A DNA stretch of 50,468 bases from Acinetobacter pollinis (GCF_015627175.1 NZ_VTDQ01000018.1:1-50468), one strand, 5' to 3'; shown: positions 18,154 to 27,545, numbered from the stretch's first letter. Notes: generated from the sequence alone by a model not told the origin. A program made the numbers and translations.

Positions 18154-19854
18154 ATGTTGCACTATCAAATAGAGTTTGACGATTACCAACAGCACCTTAT
18201 TCATGTAACCTTACGTTTTCTTGCGAATCCTTCACAAGTACTATGGTTGCCGACTTGGATTCCGGGAAGTTATTTGGTTCGCGAGTTTGCAAAGCATATC
18301 GAGTCGGTAAAAGCATATGATGAAGCGGGTCGTCTTCTAACAATAACAAAATTTGAAAAAAATAAATGGCGTTTACACAATACAGATCATGAACTTATTA
18401 CAGTTGAATACGATGTCTATGCCTATGATTTATCTGTGCGTGGTGCATATGTAGATCAGCAACGTTTGTATGTGAATCCTGCGTGTGTATGTTTAGGTCT
18501 AGAGCAACAAGAAAATATTGCTTGTGAAGCTGAAGTTTTTGTGCCTGAAGCATTACAGCATTTTTCAATAGCGACGGGCTTGAAAACCAAAAGTCTAGTG
18601 GCAGGGCGGTATACGCTCTATGCAAAAGATTATATGCAGTTTATTGATAGTCCTTTTGAACTTGCAGTGCAAGATCGTTTTACATTTAATGTCGAGAATA
18701 TTCCACATGAGTTTGTAATTTCAGGAAAGCACACAACCAATTTAACTCGCTTGCAACAAGATATTGAAAAAATTTGTCGAACTGAAATTCAAATGTTCGG
18801 TTCAGCACCATTTTCAAATTATGTATTTATGACGATTGCAACAGGTAGTAGTTATGGTGGATTAGAGCATCCTAATTCAACCAGTTTAATTACACCGCGA
18901 GATGATTTGCCCCAACTCAATGAACCTGAAGAACCATCGTCAGCATATCAACGCTTTTTAGGGCTTTGTAGTCATGAGTATTTTCACTCGTGGTTAGTTA
19001 AATATATTCGACCTGAAAATTTTGCTCATTACGATTTGAATAAAGAAGGTTATACGTCACTACTTTGGGTTTTTGAGGGCTTTACCTCGTATTATGACGA
19101 CCTAATTTTGTTACGTAGTGGTGTTATCTCTAAGGCAAGTTATCTTAGTCTGCTTAAAGCACAGATTGATCGATATTTACAAAATCCAGGTCGCCGTATT
19201 CAATCGGTAACTGAATCAAGCTTTGATACATGGATTAAATTTTATAGACCTGATGAAAATACAAACAATGCAGGCACGAGTTACTATAACAAAGGTGCTT
19301 TGGTTGCACTGTGTTTGGACTTAAGTTTGAGAAATCATGGTTCTAGTTTAGATGCTTTAATGCGCTGTCTTTATGAAAATGCGCAACAAGGTAAACAAGT
19401 CAATGAAAAAACAATTTTTGAGTTATGTCAGAAATTGACAGGAGAGGACTGGACTGAGCGCTTAAGTTTTCTAATTCATACGACTGAAGAGCTGCCTATA
19501 GAGGAATTACTCTCTAGTATGGGGGGTTCTTATCAATTAAAGTCAGAGAAAAACTTACCTTTTGGTCTGAAAACAGTCGAGAAACCTGAAGGACTACTCA
19601 TTCAGCAAGTTCGTCGAGAAAGCGCTGCTGCTCAAGCGGGTTTGTCTGCACATGATGTGATTATTGCGATTGATGGTATTAAAGCGACGGATCAGCAATT
19701 AACACGTTATGCTCAGAAAGAGAGTGATGTAGACATACATCTATTTAGAAGAGATGAGCTTCTTACACTTTCTTTAAAAAGTATAAATGTTGCACTCGAT
19801 ACGGTAGAGCTTAAAGTTATAGATGAACAAAAAATAAAGAATTGGCTGTCATAA
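18154..19854 (+). CDS. M61-family metallopeptidase with C-terminal PDZ domain
   Basis: A 566-aa glycyl-aminopeptidase-like protein. The N-terminal M61 beta domain (LWLPTWIPGSYLVREFAKHI) precedes the zinc site HEYFH (His274-His278) within LCSHEYFHSWLVKYIRP, with a downstream Glu in LLWVFEGFTSYYDD as third ligand. A PDZ domain covers about 485-550 (LLIQQVRRESAAAQAGLSAHDVIIAIDG). No signal peptide is visible, so it is probably cytosolic. Bacterial M61 proteins cleave N-terminal Gly/Ala from peptides, but the natural substrate is unknown. Single gene between its own promoter gap and a bidirectional terminator. Confidence 0.9.
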   Translation: MLHYQIEFDDYQQHLIHVTLRFLANPSQVLWLPTWIPGSYLVREFAKHIESVKAYDEAGRLLTITKFEKNKWRLHNTDHELITVEYDVYAYDLSVRGAYVDQQRLYVNPACVCLGLEQQENIACEAEVFVPEALQHFSIATGLKTKSLVAGRYTLYAKDYMQFIDSPFELAVQDRFTFNVENIPHEFVISGKHTTNLTRLQQDIEKICRTEIQMFGSAPFSNYVFMTIATGSSYGGLEHPNSTSLITPRDDLPQLNEPEEPSSAYQRFLGLCSHEYFHSWLVKYIRPENFAHYDLNKEGYTSLLWVFEGFTSYYDDLILLRSGVISKASYLSLLKAQIDRYLQNPGRRIQSVTESSFDTWIKFYRPDENTNNAGTSYYNKGALVALCLDLSLRNHGSSLDALMRCLYENAQQGKQVNEKTIFELCQKLTGEDWTERLSFLIHTTEELPIEELLSSMGGSYQLKSEKNLPFGLKTVEKPEGLLIQQVRRESAAAQAGLSAHDVIIAIDGIKATDQQLTRYAQKESDVDIHLFRRDELLTLSLKSINVALDTVELKVIDEQKIKNWLS

Positions 19855-19856
19855 GG

Positions 19857-19887
19857 AAAAAGAGGCATGAATATGCCTCTTTTTTTA
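19857..19887. terminator. Bidirectional terminator between M61 peptidase and HIUase-like genes
   Basis: A perfect 12-bp stem AAAAAGAGGCAT / ATGCCTCTTTTT with loop GAAT is followed by more T. Its right arm reaches the stop codon of the converging gene. Confidence 0.93.
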
Positions 19888-20289
19888 ATCTATAGCTTTA
19901 TACGTTGAATAGCCATATTGGCTAATATTTAATGGAATTTGATAGTGGTCTGTACTGCCATCAATCACAAATATAACAGGAATTTCTGCATAAAAAGCAC
20001 GCTGATTTTTGTTTTTAAACCAATCACCTGTTTTAAAGGTAACTTTATAAATTCCTTTATCTAGACTTGGTTTTGTATTCGGATAAAGTGTATCTAAACG
20101 TCCTTTTTCATCTGTTGTTCCTTCTCCAATTTTAACCCATGCGTTGTTTTGTTGTGCTTCTAATTCAACACTCATTTGGGTTGCAGGTGTACCTGTCTCG
20201 AGATTTGTAACTTGAACACCAATAGGTGCGATAGCAAAGGCAATATGAGAACAGATTAATCCTGTAACTAAAGTAATTTGTTTTTTCAT
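19885..20289 (-). CDS. Exported HIUase/transthyretin-like protein with altered active site
   Basis: A 134-aa protein aligning along its length with E. coli YedX, the periplasmic 5-hydroxyisourate hydrolase of urate breakdown. A signal peptide (about 1-19, ending SHIAFA) indicates export. The body keeps TTDEKGRL (Arg64 equivalent to the active Arg), YKVTFKTGDWFK, AEIPVIF and ISQYGYSTY. However, both catalytic histidines are Gln (Gln26 in IGVQVTN, Gln117 in HYQIPL), and the invariant C-terminal YRGS is YKAID. Loss of these residues also separates animal transthyretin from HIUase, so a binding rather than enzymatic role is likely. Start ATG 20289 has AGAGGA upstream; the longer in-frame start is not supported. 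No urate genes adjoin. Confidence 0.82.
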   Translation of the reverse strand: MKKQITLVTGLICSHIAFAIAPIGVQVTNLETGTPATQMSVELEAQQNNAWVKIGEGTTDEKGRLDTLYPNTKPSLDKGIYKVTFKTGDWFKNKNQRAFYAEIPVIFVIDGSTDHYQIPLNISQYGYSTYKAID

Positions 20290-20382
20290 TGTTATCCTCT
20301 TTATTGTACGACTTGATTCGTTATATATTTTGAAGAAAATATACAGAGATTCAAGTCGCTTATATGATGGTGCCAAGAGAAA

Positions 20383-21135
20383 CTATTTTCTTGATCTACC
20401 TTTTTTTAGATTAGGTCGAGTGGTTCCATTGGTAATACGACGTGGTCTTTGCGCATCTGTTTTAAAAATTGCAACAAGAACTTCTTCACGTTTTTTATTT
20501 TGTTTTCTCTTTTTAGGATCTTCACGTTTACCTGAGGTTTTTTTAGGTGCCTTGAGCTTCTCTACGACTGCCTTATATTCAGGATAGAACAGTGGTTCTA
20601 TAGCACGTTTTTCGCCCGGCATTAAGCCCAATTGAATGAGATCAATCGAACCAATTTGAGTGCGAATAAGGCGTAATGTTGGAAATCCAACAGCGGCAGT
20701 CATTCGACGTACTTGTCGATTACGTCCTTCAGAAATTTTAATTTCTACCCATGTAGTTGGAATACTTGCACGATAGCGAATAGGTGGATTTCTTTCCCAT
20801 AACCATGTTGGCTCTTCGACTACCCTAACTTCGGCAGGTCGTGTAGGACCATCTTTAAGGACAACACCTGCTTTTAGTTTTTCAATAGCTTCTTGGCTTA
20901 TTTCACCTTCAACTTGTGCTAAATATGTTTTATGCTGTTTATTTTTTGGATGTGTAATTAGCTGATTTAGGCCACCTTGGTCAGTAAGCAATAGTAGACC
21001 TTCTGAGTCATGATCGAGACGGCCAGATACACGTAAATCGGGATCCGTAATAAACTCAGCTAATGTAGGGTGTTTTTCATCCTCTCTAAACTGCGAGAGA
21101 ACATTAAATGGTTTATTTAATACAGTAAGTTTCAT
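20383..21135 (-). CDS. rluE: 23S rRNA pseudouridine synthase, RluE-like
   Basis: A 250-aa RsuA-family pseudouridine synthase that isomerises a uridine in 23S rRNA (U2457 in E. coli RluE). It starts directly with the catalytic fold (MKLTVLNKPFNVLSQF); no S4 domain is present, as in RluE. The catalytic aspartate lies in SGRLDHDSEGLLLLT, with WVEIKISEGRNRQVRRM and RLIRTQIGSIDL as later motifs. After about residue 190 there is a Lys/Arg-rich tail (KKTSGKREDPKKRKQNKKREE) followed by another basic end, longer than in E. coli RluE and presumably RNA-binding. Single gene, divergent from icd. Confidence 0.9.
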   Translation of the reverse strand: MKLTVLNKPFNVLSQFREDEKHPTLAEFITDPDLRVSGRLDHDSEGLLLLTDQGGLNQLITHPKNKQHKTYLAQVEGEISQEAIEKLKAGVVLKDGPTRPAEVRVVEEPTWLWERNPPIRYRASIPTTWVEIKISEGRNRQVRRMTAAVGFPTLRLIRTQIGSIDLIQLGLMPGEKRAIEPLFYPEYKAVVEKLKAPKKTSGKREDPKKRKQNKKREEVLVAIFKTDAQRPRRITNGTTRPNLKKGRSRK

Positions 21136-21312
21136 GGGAAGATCTGCTTTAACAAATGTGACGTATTGTATTGATTTCTTAAATGTAGATTATTTCTAAG
21201 CTAAATAACATATAGTGTATATTTACTTTAGAATAGCTACACATTTAAAAAAATGAAAAATTGTCTGAAAGACAATAACGTAGTTCGCCAAATATAAAAG
21301 GGAGCCTGGCAA

Positions 21313-22569
21313 ATGGGTTATGAAAAGATTGTTGTACCAACCAGTGGTGACAAGATTACCGTAAATGCAGACCGTTCATGGAATGTTCCGAATCATCCAA
21401 TCATTCCCTTTATTGAAGGTGATGGTATTGGTGTAGATATTACACCTGCCATGAAAGAGGTAGTCGATGCCGCGGTAGAAAAGGCTTATGGTGGCGAACG
21501 CTCTATTGAATGGATGGAAGTATACTGTGGCGAGAAAGCAAATGCTAGCTACGGCACGTATATGCCAGAAGAAACCTTCGATGCAATTCGTGATTTTGTT
21601 GTTGCAATTAAAGGCCCATTAACTACACCAGTCGGTGGTGGTATTCGTTCATTAAACGTTGCATTACGCCAAGAACTTGATTTATATGTTTGTTCTCGTC
21701 CAGTACGTTGGTTTGAAGGTGTTCCTTCACCAGTGAAGCATCCAGAACAAACAGATATGGTTATTTTCCGTGAGAACTCTGAAGATATTTATGCAGGGAT
21801 TGAATGGAAAGCAGATTCTGACGAAGCAAAAAAAGTAATTAAGTTCCTACAAGAAGAAATGGGTGTGAAAAAAATCCGTTTCCCAGAGGGCTGTGGTATT
21901 GGTGTTAAACCTGTATCAAAAGAAGGTACGCAACGCCTTGTACGTAAAGCAATCCAATTTGCAATTGATAATGATAAGCCATCTGTGACATTAGTACACA
22001 AAGGCAATATCATGAAATATACAGAAGGTGCTTTCAAAGAGTGGGGTTATGAGCTTGCACAACAAGAGTTTGGTGGTGAGCTGATTGACGGTGGCCCATG
22101 GGTAAGCATTAAAAATCCAAAAACTGGAAAAGAGATCATCATTAAAGATGTAATTGCAGATGCTTTCTTACAACAGATTTTAATGCGTCCTGCAGAGTAT
22201 TCAGTGATCGCAACATTAAATCTAAATGGTGACTATGTTTCAGATGCATTGGCTGCGCAAGTAGGCGGTATTGGTATTGCACCAGGTGCAAACATTGGCG
22301 ATGCAGTATCTGTGTATGAAGCAACACACGGCACAGCACCAAAATATGCAGGTCAAGATAAAGTAAACCCAGGTTCAATTATTTTATCTGCTGAAATGAT
22401 GTTACGTGATATGGGATGGACAGAAGCCGCTGATTTAATTATTAAAGGTGTATCTGGTGCGATTTCTCATAAGACAGTGACATATGACTTTGAACGTTTG
22501 ATGGACGGAGCAGAACTTCTTAGTTGTTCAGCGTTTGGTAAAGCGATTGTAAAGAATATGGACGCTTAA
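21313..22569 (+). CDS. icd: NADP-dependent isocitrate dehydrogenase
   Basis: A 418-aa TCA-cycle enzyme converting isocitrate to 2-oxoglutarate and CO2 with NADPH formation. It matches the E. coli-type homodimeric enzyme throughout: [17 protein letters not shown], the substrate loop [29 protein letters not shown], and the NADP loop [12 protein letters not shown]. The phosphorylatable serine is exactly Ser113 (codon 21649-21651), so control by an AceK kinase/phosphatase is possible if one exists elsewhere. A GGGAG site precedes the ATG. A clean terminator follows. Confidence 0.97.
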   Translation: MGYEKIVVPTSGDKITVNADRSWNVPNHPIIPFIEGDGIGVDITPAMKEVVDAAVEKAYGGERSIEWMEVYCGEKANASYGTYMPEETFDAIRDFVVAIKGPLTTPVGGGIRSLNVALRQELDLYVCSRPVRWFEGVPSPVKHPEQTDMVIFRENSEDIYAGIEWKADSDEAKKVIKFLQEEMGVKKIRFPEGCGIGVKPVSKEGTQRLVRKAIQFAIDNDKPSVTLVHKGNIMKYTEGAFKEWGYELAQQEFGGELIDGGPWVSIKNPKTGKEIIIKDVIADAFLQQILMRPAEYSVIATLNLNGDYVSDALAAQVGGIGIAPGANIGDAVSVYEATHGTAPKYAGQDKVNPGSIILSAEMMLRDMGWTEAADLIIKGVSGAISHKTVTYDFERLMDGAELLSCSAFGKAIVKNMDA

Positions 22570-22587
22570 ATAAGTTATAAATAGTTG

Positions 22588-22617
22588 AAAAGCCTCATCA
22601 TATGATGGGGCTTTTTA
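22588..22617 (+). terminator. Terminator of icd
   Basis: AAAAGCCTCATC pairs with GATGGGGCTTTT (one G-U) around loop ATAT and ends in a T run, about 18 bases after the icd stop. Confidence 0.93.
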
Positions 22618-22838
22618 TTGCTTTATTAGAATTTAAACTAAGCTTATTCAGAAAAAAGAATACACTATATTTTTTTAGTAATTATATGATTTTTATTGTA
22701 AAAATAACAATATGAAAAGCAGTGCTATGGTTATCGAAAAAATGAAGAAGAGAATGGGTCTTGTTGGTTATCTATTTACTTTATAATAAACGTTAATTAT
22801 ATCTTATTTTTAGAATAGCCTTTGGGCTAGGAGTTGCA

Positions 22839-24233
22839 ATGAGCATGCCACTTATCATAAACATTATCGTGTTTGTGGTTCTACTACTTGTACTTGCACA
22901 AACTCGTAAAACAAATTGGAGCCTATCCAAAAAAGTACTTTCTGGTTTGGTTCTTGGTGTGGTGTTTGGGCTAGGTTTGCACTTAGTATACAACACAGGC
23001 GATCAAGTTCTGAATGATTCAATTAGCTGGTTTAATATTGTCGGAAATGGTTATGTAAAACTTTTACAAATGGTTGTTATGCCATTGGTTTTTATTTCTA
23101 TTTTAAGTGCAGTAGCAAAACTGCATTCGGCAACTTCGTCGTTAGGAAAAATTAGCTTTCTGAGCATAGGGACGTTATTGGTTACTACATTTATTGCAGC
23201 TTTAGTTGCAGTTTTTGTAACACGACTTTTTGGTTTGACTGCAGATGGTCTGGTGCAAGGTGCTGCTGAAACGGCTAGATTGAGTGCCCTTCAGTCTGAT
23301 TATGTAGGAAAAGTCACAGATTTAAGTGTTCCTCAATTTATTTTGTCTTTCATTCCAACGAATCCTTTTGCTGATTTAACTGGTGCAAAACCAACGGCAA
23401 TTATTAGTGTGGTTATCTTTGCAGCATTTTTGGGTGTTGCTGCACTTAAATTGCTTAAAGATGATGAAGTAAAAGGGAAGTATGTTTTAACTGCGATTGA
23501 TACTGCTCAGTTATGGGTAATGAAACTTGTACGCCTTGTAATGACATTGACGCCGTATGGTGTTTTTGCCTTAATGACAAAAGTCGTTGCAAGCTCGAAT
23601 ATGGCAGATATTCTAAAGTTAGGTGGTTTTTTGGCGGCTTCTTATGTAGGTATTGCGATTATGTTTATTGTTCATGCCATTATTTTGGCAGGTTCAGGTA
23701 TTAATCCAATACGCTTCTTTAAAAAAGTATGGCCTGTTATTACCTTTGCTTTCACGAGTCGATCTAGTGCGGCAAGTATTCCTATGAATATTGAAGCACA
23801 AACAAATCGTATTGGTGTACCAGAATCAATTGCAAGTTTTTCAGCTTCTTTTGGTACAACAATTGGACAAAATGGCTGTGCAGGTTTGTATCCTGCTATG
23901 CTTGCGGTAATGGTTGCACCAACAATGGGGGTAAATCCTCTAGATCCTCTATGGATTTTAACATTAGCTGGCATTGTCACAATGAGTTCTATTGGTGTCG
24001 CTGGTGTAGGTGGTGGTGCAACGTTTGCAGCATTAATTGTACTACCTGCTTTAGGTTTTCCAATTACATTAGCTGCACTTCTTATTTCTATTGAGCCTTT
24101 AATTGATATGGGAAGAACCGCACTAAATGTAAATGGCTCTATGACAGCAGGAACATTTACTAGTCAGGTCATGGGTCTTACCGACAAAAGTAAATTTGAG
24201 CAAGAAAATGACAAAGATCTCGTAAATAGCTGA
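22839..24233 (+). CDS. tcyP: L-cystine symporter TcyP (YdjN)
   Basis: A 464-aa DAACS-family (dicarboxylate/amino acid:cation) carrier aligning from end to end with E. coli TcyP. Shared blocks include [102 protein letters not shown] and [16 protein letters not shown]. The re-entrant serine-rich loop (TSRSSAAS) and the NVNGS metal/substrate site are intact. It imports cystine for sulfur supply. An AGGAG lies before the ATG. The 269-base gap upstream contains its promoter but no convincing leader gene. Followed by a strong terminator immediately before phzF-like. Confidence 0.95.
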   Translation: MSMPLIINIIVFVVLLLVLAQTRKTNWSLSKKVLSGLVLGVVFGLGLHLVYNTGDQVLNDSISWFNIVGNGYVKLLQMVVMPLVFISILSAVAKLHSATSSLGKISFLSIGTLLVTTFIAALVAVFVTRLFGLTADGLVQGAAETARLSALQSDYVGKVTDLSVPQFILSFIPTNPFADLTGAKPTAIISVVIFAAFLGVAALKLLKDDEVKGKYVLTAIDTAQLWVMKLVRLVMTLTPYGVFALMTKVVASSNMADILKLGGFLAASYVGIAIMFIVHAIILAGSGINPIRFFKKVWPVITFAFTSRSSAASIPMNIEAQTNRIGVPESIASFSASFGTTIGQNGCAGLYPAMLAVMVAPTMGVNPLDPLWILTLAGIVTMSSIGVAGVGGGATFAALIVLPALGFPITLAALLISIEPLIDMGRTALNVNGSMTAGTFTSQVMGLTDKSKFEQENDKDLVNS

Positions 24234-24250
24234 TCAATTGAAGTATATTA

Positions 24251-24285
24251 AAAGAGCATATGCTAAAGCATGTGCTCTTTTTTTT
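24251..24285 (+). terminator. Terminator between tcyP and the PhzF-like gene
   Basis: AAAGAGCATATGC / GCATGTGCTCTTT (13 positions, one G-U) with loop TAAA and a T8 run. The GAGGA ribosome site of the next gene begins directly after the T run. Confidence 0.93.
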
Positions 24286-24297
24286 GAGGAAATAATA

Positions 24298-25113
24298 ATG
24301 AAGATGTACCAAGTTGATGCATTCACAACACAATTATTTAAAGGAAATCCTGCTGCAGTTATTATTTTAGAAGACTGGTTAGATGAAGCGCTAATGCAAC
24401 ATATTGCATTAGAAAATAATCTTTCTGAAACTGCCTTTGTAAAGAAAAATACACTCAATAATTATGATATTCGTTGGTTTACACCAACAGATGAAGTGCC
24501 ATTTTGTGGGCATGCAACGCTAGCGAGTGCGTTTATTTTATTTCAGCAGATTGAAGGCTTGGAATATATTGAATTTGAAACACAGCAATTGGGTACATTT
24601 TATATTCGACAAAAAAATGAAAAGATTGTCATGAATTTCCCAATATTAAAAGCACATCCTCTTTTAGATTATCCTAAAACATTGGAAAGTGCCTTTAATA
24701 TTCCATTTAAAGCGGTTTATTTAAATGATCAGGCTTATGTCGTTGAATATGAAAACGCACAACAGGTTTTAGATGTACAACCTGATTTTTTTAAGCTGAA
24801 AGAAGTGAGTATTGATTCAAAAAGAATCTATGGCAAAACCCGAGATATTGTGATTACTGCGCCAGGAAAAGATCACTACGATTGTATTAGTCGTTATTTT
24901 GCCCCTGCTATTGGTGTAAATGAGGATCCTGTAACAGGCTCTATTCATACAGCAGTGATTCCACTTTGGTCAGAAAGACTAGAGAAGGATCTGATTACGG
25001 CTTATCAGGCTTCTTCAAGAGGTGGTTGGTTATACGGTGAAATATTACCGAATGATCGTATAGAAATTTCAGGCCAAGCTAAACTCTATATGGTTGCAGA
25101 TATTCATATATAA
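24298..25113 (+). CDS. PhzF-family isomerase/epimerase
   Basis: A 271-aa protein of the PhzF (diaminopimelate-epimerase-like) fold. Typical marks are YQVDAFTTQLFKGNPAAV at the start, the conserved acid in NNLSETAFV (Glu about residue 45), DEVPFCGHATLASA, and GVNEDPVTGSIHTAVIPLW in the second half. Phenazine PhzF isomerises a dihydro-anthranilate, but most bacterial members have unknown substrates and no phenazine genes lie nearby. The open frame begins at TTG 24238; ATG 24298 was chosen because GAGGA lies eight bases before it. It is 18 bases from the deformylase-like gene, so the two are likely cotranscribed. Confidence 0.88.
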   Translation: MKMYQVDAFTTQLFKGNPAAVIILEDWLDEALMQHIALENNLSETAFVKKNTLNNYDIRWFTPTDEVPFCGHATLASAFILFQQIEGLEYIEFETQQLGTFYIRQKNEKIVMNFPILKAHPLLDYPKTLESAFNIPFKAVYLNDQAYVVEYENAQQVLDVQPDFFKLKEVSIDSKRIYGKTRDIVITAPGKDHYDCISRYFAPAIGVNEDPVTGSIHTAVIPLWSERLEKDLITAYQASSRGGWLYGEILPNDRIEISGQAKLYMVADIHI

Positions 25114-25131
25114 CAAAAAGGTAAAATTCTA

Positions 25132-25614
25132 ATGGAAGATGTGGTGTTGCCAGTTGCTCAGAAAGGTGAAGAAGTTTTAAATTTAGTCGCTACGAAAGTC
25201 AGTCCAAGAGAATTTGGCTCTTTATGGCTACATCAGCTTTCTCAAGCGATGCAAACGACGATGAAATATCATCATGGTGTAGGTATTGCAGCACCACAAG
25301 TTTATGTTTCTAAAAGAATTATTATTGTTGCATCTCGTCCTAATCCACGATACCCAGATGCTCCAGATATGCCTGAGATTGTCATGGTCAACCCAGAAAT
25401 TTTAACGGCATCTAATGAAAAATGTTTAGGTGAAGAAGGCTGTTTGAGTGTAAAAGGTGAGCGAGGACGAGTGCTGCGTGCGCAAAAAATTGTTGTAGAG
25501 TACTACACAGTGATGGGAGAGCGAATTCAGCAAACGTTTGTTGGTTTTCCTGCCAGAATTGTTCAACATGAAATAGACCATTTAAACGGAATCCTATTTG
25601 TGAGTTATTTATAG
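25132..25614 (+). CDS. def: Peptide deformylase paralogue
   Basis: A 160-aa zinc/iron deformylase that removes the formyl group from N-terminal Met. All three motifs are present: GVGIAAPQ, EEGCLSV (Cys metal ligand) and QHEIDHLNG (two His ligands and the catalytic Glu). The usual def-fmt pairing is missing, and the gene lies behind a PhzF-like gene, so this is probably a second, accessory deformylase. The stretch between motifs 1 and 2 (RPNPRYPDAPDMPEI) is longer than in the E. coli enzyme. Ends at a T-rich hairpin. Confidence 0.9.
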   Translation: MEDVVLPVAQKGEEVLNLVATKVSPREFGSLWLHQLSQAMQTTMKYHHGVGIAAPQVYVSKRIIIVASRPNPRYPDAPDMPEIVMVNPEILTASNEKCLGEEGCLSVKGERGRVLRAQKIVVEYYTVMGERIQQTFVGFPARIVQHEIDHLNGILFVSYL

Positions 25615-25744
25615 TTTTTTAATGATTCTGAAATATTTCTCATGCAAATTAAGCGATATGTTTTAAATAAGTGGAATGAATTGGTCTAGCTAAAATATTT
25701 TCTTTAAATAAATGAATGTTAAATTTTAAAGCTGTACTTATTGT

Positions 25745-25789
25745 AGTGCACTTTTTGCTCTAAAAAGAAGCAAAAGGTGGGCTTTTTTT
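25745..25789 (+). terminator. Terminator of the phzF-def unit
   Basis: The stem formed by about 25746-25760 and 25767-25782 (TTTTGCTC with GAAGCAAAA as core, some mismatches outside) ends in a T7 run, roughly 130 bases after the def stop. Confidence 0.7.
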
Positions 25790-25804
25790 CGCATAATAAA
25801 TGTT

Positions 25805-25822
25805 GTGTCATATAACTGTCAT
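25805..25822 (+). promoter_or_regulatory. Pho-box-like direct repeat before the phosphate carrier
   Basis: GTGTCAT-ATAA-CTGTCAT: two 7-base repeats with a 4-base A/T spacer (11-base period), 13 of 14 repeat positions equal to the PhoB consensus half-site CTGTCAT. The site is 50 bases before the ATG of the PiT carrier, in line with a -35 replacement, though no clear -10 follows at the ideal distance. PhoB binding is inferred. Confidence 0.7.
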
Positions 25823-25872
25823 AATTAAATTAAACAATATGGACACCTAAAAGTATCATCATAGATGGCAGC

Positions 25873-27501
25873 ATGAAAATGAATACATCTTCTAAACAAG
25901 AGCCAATACCTCCTGGTGCCGTAGAAGGTAAAAATGTAAATGTTCCTACACCGAAATTTTTTATGCCGGTGTTTCTTACAATTATTATTTCTACACTTGT
26001 TTATATTGGATTCCAGCTAAATGCTGATCTTGCGAATGTTCCACCTTTAAGCCTTTATTCAGTAATTTTGCTTTCTACAGCACTATTCATTGCTTTAGGT
26101 TTTGAATTTGTGAATGGTTTTCATGACACAGCAAATGCAGTTGCAACGGTTATTTATACCAATGCACTTCCAGCACCTATTGCAGTCATGTGGGCAGGTT
26201 TTTGTAATTTTCTCGGTGTACTATTAGCAAGTGGTGCTGTTGCATACGGCATTATTGCATTATTACCTGTAGAAATGATTATGAATGTAGGAAGCAGTGC
26301 AGGTTTTGCAATGGTATTTGCATTGCTCATTGCAGCCATTCTATGGAACTTAGGCACATGGTTCTTTGGTATTCCTGCTTCAAGTTCACATACTATGATT
26401 GGTTCTATTTTAGGTATTGGTATTATGAACCATATCTTAAATACTGCTGCTGAAGCGGGAACCAGTGGTATTGATATGGAGCAAGTCATTAAAGTTGGTA
26501 AAGCATTACTGTTTTCCCCACTTATTGGTTTTGCATTTGCTGCCGTTGTATTCTTATTGGTGAAATTTTTATTTAGAAAGCAACTCGAGCTCTTTAAAGC
26601 ACCTGAAGGAAATAAACCACCGCCATTGGTGATTCGTGCCTTGCTTATTTTTACATGTACAGGTGTAAGCTTTGCACATGGTTCGAATGATGGTCAAAAA
26701 GGAATGGGGCTAATTATGCTTATTCTGATTGGTCTTGTTCCTTTAGCATATTCACTTAACAAGAATATAGACAGTAATCAATTACAGTCTTTCAAAGGTT
26801 TGTCGCAAGAAGCAGCTGTAGTAATTTCTGCAGAAAATACACAAAAATATAATCGTGTAGAAGCTAAAGAGATTTTAACGCGTTACATTCAAGAGAAGAA
26901 AGTAACCCCAGAAGTACTTCCTGCATTAGCTAGTATGACATATGGTTTAAGCCAAGAATTGGCACCGTATTCTTCTTTGAAAAATATTCCTGAACAAAGT
27001 GTTAGTGATATTCGAAATGAAATGTATTTAAGTACAGCGACATTTAAAGCATTAGGTAAGCAAAAAGCATTACCGACTTGGAATGAAGCTGAACAAAAAA
27101 CGATTAAATCTTATCAAAAAGGTTTAGATGGTTTCTTACAATATATTCCAAACTGGGTGAAAGTTGCTGTTGCATTGGCATTAGGCCTAGGTACTATGGT
27201 TGGTTGGAAGCGTATTGTTGTGACTGTAGGTGAACGAATTGGTAAAGATCATATGACGTATGGTCAAGGCTTATCTGCCGAGCTTGTTGCAATGACAACC
27301 ATTGCTGCAGCCGATGGACTTGGAATGCCAGTATCAACTACACATGTTTTAAATAGTGCAGTGGCAGGGACAATGGTTGCCAATAAGTCTGGGTTACAGT
27401 GGTCAACAATTAAAAGCATTATCTCGGCTTGGGTGCTCACACTTCCAGTGACAATTGCTCTTTCGGGTGGGTTGTATTGGCTGTTCTTACATATATTTTA
27501 A
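25873..27501 (+). CDS. pitA: Inorganic phosphate transporter, PiT family
   Basis: A 542-aa phosphate:cation symporter. The two PiT signatures are clear: GFEFVNGFHDTANAVATVIYT near residue 76 and SFAHGSNDGQKGMGLI in the middle, with a matching C-terminal repeat (GLGMPVSTTHVLNSAVAGTM). About ten membrane helices are present, with a long hydrophilic loop (about 295-430) that is mostly Lys/Glu/Gln and probably cytosolic. PiT carriers take up metal-phosphate and are usually constitutive, but a Pho-box-like repeat lies upstream here. Start MKMNTSSKQ; the ribosome site is weak. A terminator shared with the converging gene follows. Confidence 0.93.
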   Translation: MKMNTSSKQEPIPPGAVEGKNVNVPTPKFFMPVFLTIIISTLVYIGFQLNADLANVPPLSLYSVILLSTALFIALGFEFVNGFHDTANAVATVIYTNALPAPIAVMWAGFCNFLGVLLASGAVAYGIIALLPVEMIMNVGSSAGFAMVFALLIAAILWNLGTWFFGIPASSSHTMIGSILGIGIMNHILNTAAEAGTSGIDMEQVIKVGKALLFSPLIGFAFAAVVFLLVKFLFRKQLELFKAPEGNKPPPLVIRALLIFTCTGVSFAHGSNDGQKGMGLIMLILIGLVPLAYSLNKNIDSNQLQSFKGLSQEAAVVISAENTQKYNRVEAKEILTRYIQEKKVTPEVLPALASMTYGLSQELAPYSSLKNIPEQSVSDIRNEMYLSTATFKALGKQKALPTWNEAEQKTIKSYQKGLDGFLQYIPNWVKVAVALALGLGTMVGWKRIVVTVGERIGKDHMTYGQGLSAELVAMTTIAAADGLGMPVSTTHVLNSAVAGTMVANKSGLQWSTIKSIISAWVLTLPVTIALSGGLYWLFLHIF

Positions 27502-27514
27502 TTATAAATTAAAC

Positions 27515-27545
27515 AAAAAAGGGCTTAATAAATAGCCCTTTTTTT
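27515..27545. terminator. Bidirectional terminator after pitA
   Basis: An 11-bp perfect stem AAAAAAGGGCT / AGCCCTTTTTT with an 8-base loop. The hairpin overlaps the last codons and stop of the converging minus-strand gene. Confidence 0.93.

Noticed and set aside
22712..22786. 24-codon open frame before tcyP as a leader peptide
   Set aside because: It has no cysteine codons, no clear ribosome site and no attenuator hairpin after it, so there is nothing to connect it with cystine control.
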